Positions 8,701-20,700 of a DNA stretch of 64,000 nucleotides are shown piece by piece; positions within the stretch are counted from its first letter, which is position 1, and each line of letters opens with the position of its first letter. Source of the DNA: Capnocytophaga ochracea DSM 7271 (GTDB lineage: Bacteria; Bacteroidota; Bacteroidia; Flavobacteriales; Flavobacteriaceae); NCBI RefSeq assembly GCF_000023285.1, contig NC_013162.1, positions 248,001 to 312,000 on the forward strand. Direction: 5' to 3'. The position numbers and the translations under genes were made by a program. Below the pieces are notes generated by a model. The model made no database searches and was not told the origin of the DNA. It saw nothing but the letters and a program-made list of their open reading frames with translations.

Positions 8701-11700
8701 ATTGATAATCACCCCAACCTCCTGTTACATCTATACTGAAGGCACCTTTATTATCATTAGGTTCACAAGTGATGCGATTTGTAATAGTAGGACTCACTGT
8801 CAAAGCTCGTGTAGGAGCCGATACCATCACCGAAGTAGTGGTTACTGTACAGTATGGTGATTGTGTTTCCACTACTCTTATCACATATGTTCCTGCCGAT
8901 AAACCTGCAATTACCTCTCTTCTCTCAGTAGCCGCATTTGCTTGTACAGTTCCTGTTATTCCTGTTGGAGCTAAGGTAGTCGCATCAAGCACTTGATAGT
9001 TATAAATACCTTGATAACCTTTTACAGTAAGGGTAATCTCACCATCATTGCCTCCTACGCACGATACTGGTTTGGTTTGTGCAGCAGTTACTTCTATATC
9101 GCTGAAATCTATAACCGTATGCGATGCGGTAGCATAACAACCTGTTTCAAGGTCTATTACTTTCATTTCATAGTAACCAGGTGTATTAAAGCCTATATTA
9201 GCTGTGTTCACTCCTGCGGTAAGCGTTTGTGTACTTGGGATAGCCACTCCAGCTCCTGTAGAGGTTACTTCTATACGATATCCTTTGTTATTACCTCCAT
9301 TAATAGTTAAGGTAATACTTTCGGTAGCGTTACAGCTTATTTGGCTTGTTCGGTTCACATCAATACTAGTAATGCGTTTTAATGGCGGTATTACTAATGG
9401 GTTCGCACTGTTATCAGCTTGACAACCGTTCGCATCGCGTATATACACTATTACTGTTTGAGTGTGAGTACCATTGCTAGTTACACTGTATACTCCTGTA
9501 TGGTTCACCCAACCTGAGGTAGTAGTAGAGGTACCGTCAAACACTTCAAAGTTGAAAGTATAAGTACCTGTTCCACCGCGACCTGTTGCTTGAATGATAG
9601 CTTGTTGTGCATTATTATTGGCGTCACATTTGAAGTGTGTAGTCACCGTTGTACTGCTTACTACCAATTCATCTGGTTTACCAATAGTAATTACCTGAGT
9701 TGCAGTACAATTGCGTGATGAGGTAAGCGTTACTGTATATACACCTGCTGGCATTGCATCAAATTCAATATCTTTAGGTGTTACGTTCACCGTTTCACTG
9801 CGGAGAGTTCCTCCTGCTCCTGCAATATTAATTTGGTAATCGGTTTGTATTTGTGTACCTGGTATGGTAATCACAAGTCGTCCGTTGCTTGCACCGTGAC
9901 AAGTTACCGCCGTAGTGGTATAAGTAAAGTTCACAGGCATAGCATCTGTTACGTCTATATCAGCACCTGTTACGGTAGCACAACCTGTAGTAAGGTCAGC
10001 AATTGATACTTTATAAACACCTGCACCTACATTTGTAAATATACCTGTATTATTTACTTGTGGAGTACCTCCAGCATTATTAGTTAAAGTATAACGCAAG
10101 TTTGTTGAACCTCCTTGGTGAGTTACTGATAAAGTAGCTCCTGTTGCAGGATTACAAGTAATTTGCTTGATAAATACTACTCCTATACTTGCACTATCAA
10201 TTGGGTCATACAAAGTCACCGATTGAGTAAGGGTAGCGGTACAACCCCAAGTATCACTGATAGCTACTTGGTAAGTACCTGCTCCTAAGCCTGTAAATAC
10301 AGTACTTGTTTGTGTATCTCCTTGTAACACTCCATTTCTAATGAGTTGGAAAGTATAATTGCGTCCTTCACCACCTGTTACATTCTGTACAGTTATTTCT
10401 CCTGAGTTAGGTGTACAGTTTTGTGCTGTAATAGATAGAGTACCTATAATGTTATTAGGATTAGCAAGTACCACTGTCGAGCTAAGCGTTACCATACAAC
10501 CTCCTCTATCGCGTATAGCTACGTGGTAAGTGCCCGCTGTTAAGCCTGTAAACACATTAGTGTCTGACCATACAGCACTTGTTGGAGTAGGTGGTGTAGT
10601 ACTTACATAGTACTGATATCCACCCCAACCGCCTGTAGCATTGGTAATCTCTATTTCACCATTATCATAATTTGGTGCACTTAAACAAGTGATAGACTGA
10701 ACACTAATACTTGCTGTAAGAGCAACGTCAGCTTCTGATATATTAAAGGTATAAGTTTGTACGCAACCTGTACCACTACTTGTTACTGTCATTGTATAAG
10801 TAGCTGATTTCAAACCTGTAATTGTAAAGATAGGATTAGCTCCTGATACAGCTGGTACTGTAGGTGGTGTTACTCCTCCTGAAGCTATTAAGTTCACAGT
10901 ATAGTTATGTGTGCTTACTGTATTACTCAATGTGAAGGTAGCTATACCATCGTTATTGCCTTTACAAGTAACATTCTTAATTTGTGGATTCACAATGCGG
11001 AACGTATTTGGATCTGGTGCTACATACAATGCTTTCACTACACAATCTGTACCTGCGTGACCTATCCAGAACGTATAAGTTTGCTTAGGATTTACAGAGA
11101 ACACATTATTTGTTGTCCAAGGTGCTCCTGCACTTGGTGGTACAGTAGGCTGATTAACTCCCATATAGTAACGCAATTCACTTTGTGTAAGTGGAGGCAT
11201 ACCTGGTGCAGCTACTATATCCACTTTCACTTGTATTGGAGCGTTACAAGTTGGTGTTCCTTGTACGGTTACACTCACTTGTTCTGGGTCTAATGCCTCA
11301 AAAGGTTTAATCATTTGGGTAGTAGTAGTAGCACAGCCATTCATATCGGTAGCCGTAATGGTTACTATTCCACCGCGAATGTCTCCCACCGTGAAAGTAT
11401 TGCCTGTACTAGTGATAGTACCTGCAGGGCTTGTATATACAAATTCTACTGTATATGGTGGGGTACCTCCACTGATAGCTCCATTAGGTACACTAATAGT
11501 AGCTTGCTGTGCTGTACCACTCGCTGTACAAGCAAACTGTTGTGTCACAATTTGTGTACTGCTAATAGTTACTGGTTTAGGTTCTGCAACTGTTACTGTA
11601 TAAACTGCTTGACAGCCATTAGCATCTACTGTAATTGTGTACACGCCTGCTTTCAAATTACTGTAAGTTCTTGTAGCAGCTGCCCAAAGAGGTGTAGAAC

Positions 11701-14700
11701 CAGCAGGACCTACAATAGGTACATTCGTATAGTTAAATGTTCCTATAGTAGCGTTCTTCTCAGTGATGTAAATCTCACCATCATTACCTCCACTACAAGT
11801 TACTGATTTCACTGCAGTTTCTATTTGTGGTAACTCTGCTGGCAACACGGTTATAGTCTTAGTAAAGGTGTTGCAACCTGCTGAGGCATTAACATCAGTT
11901 ACTGTTACGGTATAAACACCTGCTGTAGTGATATTATTTACTTTAGCCTCATATTTACCACTCACTTGTGGGATAGCTGTAGAAGCTACTGTATAACCTG
12001 CAGGACCTGTAATAGCATAAGTGTAGTTACCAGTTCCTCTGTCTACTTTTATAGTAATTTCAGCATTTCCTGTCGCACCACAACCTAAGGCTTTAGTAAG
12101 TGATGCTTCAGCTTCTAAGTTGGCAGTAACGGTATAGGTAAGTGTTGCTATACAGCCTGTTGCCTTATCGCGGATTTGCAAGTCGTAAGCACCTGCTACC
12201 AAGTTGCCAAAAGTAGGACTTGCTTGGTAATCCAAACCACCATCTATTGAGTATTCATAACCGTTGAGTTCTGCTCCTGTAGCCGAAGTACCAGAGCCTG
12301 CTGGTGCTTTCGCTTGTGGTTCAATAGTCAAACTGATAGAACCATTCACACAACCCATTAGTTTGACTTTATTAATCTTAGGTGCTGGCTGTACTGTAAG
12401 GGTATGAGTACCGAGATCTGCACTACAACCAAATTGGTCTTCCATTGTTAACTTCACAGCGAACGAATATGGTAAAGCTGGGTTAACAGGCATTGGTGGA
12501 GTTGCTATATTATCCTTAATAATCTGTACTCTTGAGTTTCCTGTTGCTATTGGCACCGTAAAGCTTACACCTGGAGTTACAGGAGTTACTTTATATGTAT
12601 AAGTACCTCCACCTCCTGATGGATTCAACACTTCTAATACACCATTGCTATCACAAGTAATTTGCGTACTTGCTGATACGGTAGCAGTAAGAGTACCTAA
12701 CTCTCTAATATGAGCATCACGACTACCCCATACACAAGTACCTTCTGTTACTACCACATAGTAAGTCTTGTTAGGTGCTAAGCTATGAGGTCCTGCTGGG
12801 GTAACGTTCGTAGCATCATTACCTGGTGCTGGCATTACAGCAGTACCACTCACAATTGGATTACCTAAACCTGCTCCTGGTGTTTTTTCATATAACACCC
12901 AAGTAAGTGGTGTACCCGCTGGAGAACCTCCTGTGTATTGTGACTCACGGTGGATTCTAAAGGTAGCTTGTCCTTGACCTCCGTGACAAGCAGGTTGTGG
13001 CGAAACAATCACTGTCATTGCCGGTGTAGCTACATTAGCATAAATATCACCAGTAAATTCAGTTTCACAATTATTTGCATCTATCACTCCAAAAGTATAA
13101 GTCCTTCCTACTATCAAGTTAGTAAAGACATAGGTTCCTGACGGAGTAGGTGCTGACCAAGCTCCTCCATTTACATTATATCGGAATGGAGGATTACCTG
13201 TACTCACAGTTACTGTAGCAGTAAAGTAAGTCTTACCTGCTGTAATACAACCTAAGCGGAAATCTCCTATATCAGTAGTTACACTCACTGTTCCTAACGG
13301 ACGTGGCACTACATAATCTATTGCACTTGTACTACAAATATCGGAACCTCCTAATGCTGGACGAGTAGCAAAACGCACCCGTACTGTTTTACCCGGCTCA
13401 GTCACCCCTGATATAGGTGCTGAAGTATATGGGTTGGTTGGCATTGGATGCCAAGTACCTCCATTATAGTTATAATATATTTGGTTACCTCCTGCTCTAT
13501 AAGCATTCCACGCCTCGTTAGACATTGTAAGAGTAAGAGATACTGCTTGACCTGCTGTGATACAATCTCCTGGGCTAGATGGTACCGTAATGCTAGCAGT
13601 AAGCGCTGGCATATCTTGCAAGGTAACATTTTTGCTTGCACTACAACCGTAACGGTCGGTTACAGTAATAGAGTAAGCTCCTGCCACCAAGTTGTCAATT
13701 GTATAAGTATTAGTTGCAATACCTGTGAAAGTAGCAATTACTGGAGTACCTGTATTACCGTAACGTACGGTAAAGTTAGCATCACCGGTAATATGCTTCA
13801 CTACTATCTTACCGTTACCTGAACCCTGACAAGTAGGTGTTATCGTTTCAGTATCGAAGGTAACAGCTGGTGCTTTGCGTACCCCCACTTCGTGACGTTT
13901 CACGCAACGATCAGACTTCACAAATACAGTATAAGTCTGTACTGAACCTGTGATAGTAGGTACATTGTAAGTATTGGTAGTTCCAAAAGTTCCTGCTGTA
14001 ACAGTAGTTACTGAACCTTGTGCAAAAGCATAGGTATAATTACCATCTCCTCCTGTTGCAGTTACTTCTATCTTACCTGGCACACAACTTTCGTTAGTTA
14101 CCTTCACACTGGTGTTCAAAGTAGGACGAATAACAATATTCTGTACTGCACTACAACCGTATTGGTCAGTAACGGTTACTCTATAGCTTCCTTGAGTAAG
14201 TCCTGTAAAAGTGTGAGCAGTAACTCCCGTTGCTAAAGTTACAGGAGTACCATTGTTCAATTTCGCTTTATAACCACCATTACCTCCATTTATTTTCACG
14301 GTTACCTCACCTGTATTACCTCCTTCGTAGCAATCAGTAGCCGAAAGGGTAAAGTTTACAGCTTGTGGGGTAGGTATATTCAAGTTGCTTGCTAAAGTAG
14401 CCTCACAACCATTCTTATCAATTACCTTAAAGTTTACACTTCCTGCAGGTATATTGCTAAAAATAGGTGTAGTTTGTGTCCTACCTGCTCCACCTCCTAC
14501 TGTATACTGATAACGATAAGGTGGTACACCTCCATTTGCTATAAGGGTTACACGTGCTTGTTGTCCGTTAGAACACATTGCAGGTTCAGTAATAGTAGCA
14601 CTAAGAGTAAGCTGAGTAGGTTGTGTGATAGTAACTGTACGAGTTACTTTACAGTTACCACTGTGATTAAATTCTATGATGTGATTACCTACTGATAGGT

Positions 14701-17700
14701 TAGGGATTACTATAGTACCCGCTGTTTGGTTTGAGAAAATAGGAGCTCCTCCATCTACTACTACATTATAATTACCAGCGCCTATGTTTTGTACCTTAAA
14801 GGTTACTTTTGCTGTTCCCGTTGCATAACAAGTTACATCTGTCTTAGCTGTCATTTCTGCCTTAAACTCTCTATCACCTGGTATGGTAATAACCTTAGTC
14901 ATTTCTTGCCAGCACACATCTGGTCTTTGGTATACAAATATATCATCCACCAAAAAGTCACAGCCCCAATCAGCCCAGCTATTAGTACGTATTTCTACTC
15001 TTATAGAAGTAGCTCCTTTAGGATCTAACTCTCCTTCAAATTTCACCCAGTTATTAGGATCGTTGTGGTGTGCTAATTTACCTGAATTCTTAAAGTCTAA
15101 CACTTGATTATTAGCCTTGTTCACCAAGCGTATTTGTACGTCTGGTTCTTGAGCTCCTTTATAAGGTTTAAACAAGTTATATAAGTACATCTCGTATTGT
15201 ACTTTCCTATGAGGGTCTATATCATTTACATCTTTCCAATACAATACGTCTTGGTTTCTTACATTTCCTATATCCACTATCAAGAAAAGATCTTCAGGAT
15301 TTCCTGAACGTGGGTTTGGATGCGTCCATATACCTGGTACACCCGCACGGTCTACATCCCCTATTGATATAAATCGAGAGTTCTTATTACCCACTACATA
15401 GTGTCCTGGACCTGCTGGAAAAGTAATAGATGGAGCACAGGTCAAGAAGGGTGATATATTAGGAATACACTTATCTTTTTTACCAGTACCAAAATCTTCT
15501 TTTATAATAGCATTACTTGGCGATTGGTTCAAATCTCTATAACGTACCGTTACGGTATAAGTTCCCGGTGCTAAGCCTGCAATATTAGCAATTCTACCTT
15601 TTGCCTTTTTACCATCTACTTCATACTCATAGTCGTAAGAGGTAGGTGATGAAGTCTTAAACTGTACAGTAGCTTTACCGTTACAATCAAAGTCCGTAGC
15701 AGTATAGGTAAATCCTGCTGGTTCTGGAATAACGGGGTCTACGGTTACTTGCAATGGCAATTCACAACCTCTCGCATCTTTTATATAAACGGTATGTCTA
15801 CCCGCTGGTAACCAACCTTCTGATGAAGAAGTATAGTTACCATCATATTTATACGAATATGGAGGCTGACCACCCGATACGTTAGTAAACTTAATCTTTG
15901 CTTTACCTGCTGTAGGTCCTGTTTTACCACAACCTATAAGCTCTGCTACACCTACAAATCCTTTAAGTTCAGAGGGCGCATCACTAATATTTCGTGTTGT
16001 CTCATACGTACAGTTATTTGCATCTACTACTTTTACAGTATAAGAACCTGGTCGCAAGTTTTTAAATTCTTTTGAAGTACCTCCTCCTAGGTTATTACCA
16101 TTTAGGTAGAAAGTAAATGGTGCTTTACCACCTGTTACAACTACAGATATAGAACCATTATTAGTACCTTTACATAATACGTCAGTAGAGGTTACATTAG
16201 CAGTTACAGCTGCTGGTGCTCTAAGTGTAGCCGAAGATTCTACCCTACAATTATTGCTGTCAAGTACTACTATCTTATAAGTACCTACCTGAGCAGTTTC
16301 ATATACTACGGTATTATTAGCTGGTACAGGAGTTTTTCCTACTACGATACCTCCACCTACTTTTTCTACAGTATAAGTATAAGGCGTTGTACCTCCTTTT
16401 ACTTTCAAGGTAATTCTTCCCTTGCGTTCATTTTCATTTCTTCCACAGGCAATATCCTTGGCTACTTGTGCTCCTGAGCCATCTATAACTACAGGAGTTG
16501 TTAAAGCCTTACTATAAGTAGCGGTACAACCATATTTATCTATAACAGTGAAAGTATGGTTGCCTACTCCTAAACCTGTGAATGTATATTTAGTACCATT
16601 TTGGGTTGCCTTAGTCACTCCGTTGAGTTGGAATGTATAAGGCGCATTATTTCCTCCTCCTGCTACTGTCACTTCTACCTCTACTTTTGCTTGTGAAGTA
16701 GCAGCTGTACAGAAGTCGTTAGCTGTACCCGAAGTACCTCTCAAACTAATAGTATTCGGACTCACCACATTGAAAGTAGCGTCTTTAGTACAGTTATTAG
16801 TATCTTTCACTACCACCCTGTAAGTACCTGCTTGTGTAATTACAAACTTAGGATTGTTAGAACCCGTTATTCTTGTAGCACCTCTATATAGCTCATAACT
16901 ATAAGGAGCACTACCGCCATTGGCAGTAACAGTTACCTCTACACGTGATGGGTTACAACCTATCAATACATTGTTAGGTACTGAAACAGTAATAGCTACG
17001 GGGTTAGCAATATTGAAAGTACGTGTTGCCTCACAATTAGGATTATTTTGTTCTGCACGTATTTTCACGGTATGAGCACCCGCAGGTATGTTATCCCATC
17101 TGAAAGGATTACCTGTGGTAGCTACAAAACTACCTGTTCCATCTTTTTGTACGTAATAGGTAGTAGGGGCATTTTTCAAGCCTATTTGGTAACTACCTTG
17201 CTCTCCATTACATTTAGGTTGCGTAATCTTTTCAGTAGCAGGGTCTACGTCGAAAGCCTTGTCGTTAGCAATTGTTACAGTAGTTGTATAGGTAAAGCCG
17301 CAAGCCTTTGGCTCTTGGTAGAGGTAGATATCGTCTACAACCAAGTCATTACCGCTTTCTATCAAACTATAAGAACGTACAACTGCTATAAGTTTAGTAT
17401 GATTTCCTGGGTTTAATGGTCTTGGCCTTACTGTCCAATCATCTGCATCACGAGCTCCTCTAATAGGTGGTGTAATGCGATAGCTATCCAAAGGTGTTCG
17501 GGCATCTATAGCTGCTTGGTCAGTATAAAGTTCTATCGCAATATCCGGAGCTCCCACAGGATAACGAGGGTCATTAAATCTCAACATATTCATCAAAGCT
17601 ATTGAGAAAATAACCTCTTTACCTGGAATCAAATCCTCTATGGGTCTCTGATAAAGTATTGCCCCCTCTTGTCCTAAGATTTTACCAATATTTACAAAGA

Positions 17701-20700
17701 GCATACGTCCATTAGCCAATCCTGTGTGGTCATTAGGTTGCATCCAAGCAGGATTATTAGGATTTAGTCTTTGTGATACTACGTATTCACCATCAGCAAC
17801 GTATGGGCCTTCAGGGTTTACGCCACTAGGCCAAGGTTGCCCATAACCGTTTCTAGGCATTGAACCATTTTGTAATTCAAGATAGTATTTCTTGTTAATA
17901 TATTCATTACCACCATTGCGCCCTGTACCGAAGTCCTCAAAAAAGAGTACGTTTTTGGTAAGAGGATTCGTATCTGCATACTCAATAGTAATAGTATGTA
18001 CGCCTGGTGCAAGATTCTTAAAGTTATTATCGGTTGTAGGCTGACCGTCTACGTAATATTTATATTTGTAATCATTTTTGTTATTAGTAATCGTAAGAGA
18101 ACCGCGTCCTTGGCAGTCGTAAGTAATTTGTGAAGGAGTAAAGGTTGGTTCTGGAATTCTTGGGGCTACAGTTACCTTTATGTTTTCACGAGTACAACCT
18201 ATCGCATCGCGTACTGCCATATTATAGGTGCCTGGTAACATCCATTTTTTCATATCGGTAGTCCAGTTACCATCACCAAAGTTAAATTCATAAGGTTTTT
18301 GCCCACCTTGTACGTTCGAGAAACGAACGAGGGCTTTACCGGCATTAACTCCTGTGTCACAACCTACCAATTCTTCTACCCCTGCTGAAGCAATAAGGTT
18401 ACCTCCCACAAAAGTAGGAATAGTAATAGTGGCACCTGTAACTGTACATAAAGCTCCTGCTCCTCCGTTACCATAGCGTAATACAGGAGTATAGTTTCTT
18501 CCCGTCTGTAAGTTCGGAAAGTCTCGCCCTGATTGGAAGTTCACTCCGTCTATACTGTATTGTAATACGTTATAGCTGGAAGCATTAGTAGGTTCATTAA
18601 TAGTTATCTTTGCTCTATCACCACAGTTTTGTACGGTATAGTTGGCTGTGATAGCAGGTGTAGGCAAAGTATTCACAGTAGCCGAAGCTTCAGCAATACA
18701 GCCGTTGTCGTCTATCACCTTAAAGTTTTTCACCCCTGCAGTAGTAAAGGTAAAGTCGTAATAACTATTTGCGAAGTTATTTTGGTAGGAAGCTCCTCCA
18801 TCGTTACTATAGCCATAGCCATTAGGTCTGTTAGTCTTTCCTCCCTCAGCAGTTACACGCACTATAGCACTGCCACAGCTCAAGTGTCGCAATACCGAAG
18901 CCGTAGCTTTAAGGTCTGGCACTTTATCAATACGCACACTAGTAGTAAATTTACAACCATCTGGGCTCGTTACCTCTATATAGTAATTACCAGCAGTAAA
19001 CTGGTTAGTAATATTTAAGTCGGTAGTATTGGTAACCGTAGTATAAGCCACTCCACCTGTAGCGTTGTTATTGCGAATAGTATAAGTAAAAGGTGGATAA
19101 GGGTTACCGCTAAGTTGTACGCGTATACCTCCCTTACTGGTACTGCAAGCCATAGGTGTAACGCTGGCAGTCATCGCAGGAGTTCGTTTGTTTATTTGTA
19201 TTGATTTCTCAAAAATACAAGGTTGTGTAGTAATGGTAGTAGTAAGTACTTGGCGTACGTACACGGTATAGTTGTCTGGAGTTACTATATCAAATACATT
19301 ACTGCTTTGATAGGTTTTCACCCAGCCAGTAGAACCTGTTTTCTTCAAACCGTATTCATATCCTGCTGGCACCCCATTCACAGTAATACTACCGTTTTTA
19401 TTACAAATAAGGTCTCGACCTACCAATTGTGGGTCTACATTGTTTTTGGTAATACGGAAATAGTAATAAGGCGACACACAGTTGCCATAAGTAACTACCA
19501 AACGGTATACTCCTTCATCTCGCAAAGTAATGTCTCCACTATTTCCTATATCTGTCCAGTTACAGTTATAGTTGTCGTTAGAAGGTGGACATTCTTTGCT
19601 TAGGGTAGGTGGTAAAGCTCCACAAGAGCCCAATTTTTGCCACTGATAAGCTGTAGCCCCAGTAATTTTAAGACTTACAGGCACTGTTGTACTACCCCCG
19701 CACAAATACACTTGTGGATACTCAGTACCCCCTGTATCTGCACAGATGTACACCTCACCATTTAGTTTCCCTTTCGAAAGCAAATCTTTAATAGGATGTA
19801 CTGCATTAGCATAAGCATTAGGGTTCACAGTGTGCTCTTCGTACATTGTAGCACAACCTGCTTTAGTCTTCGTTACTTTATACACACCTGGTTCACTTAC
19901 TACTAAGGTGCGTGAATTACCTCCTATAGTACCTCCGCCTACTTTTTCCCATTTGTAAGAGTCAAAGTTAGCTCCTGCCTCCAAGGTAACCGTGCGCTCG
20001 CACAATACCGTAGTAGCTTTAAACATACAGTTGGTAAAATCAAGGTTTACAATAAAGTTAGACGGTCCTTCTACCCCACCGTTACAAGCTGTAAATTGTG
20101 TATTGAAGCTACCTGCTGTTAAGGGTGTCGATGGGTTAGACACTCCTTTATAGCTTGCTGAGGCTCTATTCTCTACTACATTAGAACACGCATCACGCCA
20201 TTTGTTACAGTCGTTCACTACTTTTATACCAAAAGAAAGTTCCTGTACGGTACTTCCTTTCTTCACTAAACTCTCAGGAATATTAAATGTAAGTTTACGA
20301 GAGGCTGGTATATAAGTATAGCTTACCCCTGATGGCTTCGAAATATTTGCTGTTGTAGCATCAAAATCTTGTAAGTTTACAGGAAGTATATCAGTAATCT
20401 GTACATCTTTAGCATCGTCATTCCCTATATTTTGGAAACGTATTTTATAACGTAACGACTGACCCATTTGCACATTTTGCCCTGTAATATCGGCACCTGC
20501 ACTGCTGAGCACGCGTTTCTCCATTACAATATGGGGTGCTATCACTTCCACGTTAAAAGCAAACATAAAAGGATAGTAAGAATCACCATTTGTAGTAGGT
20601 TTAAAAGAAGCAGAAGTATCGTTGTTAGTTAAAAAAGTTTTACCACTATTAGCCAACTCAAAAATACCCGCATCAAACCCTAATAAGTTGGTAGAAGCAG

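Noticed and set aside
8769-9422. Plus-strand ORFs inside the giant adhesin gene (also 10907-11806, 13448-13822, 17048-17416 and others)
   Set aside because: They lie antisense to a continuous 5298-codon gene, have no coherent family signature, and reflect low stop-codon density opposite Thr/Gly/Val-rich repeats.
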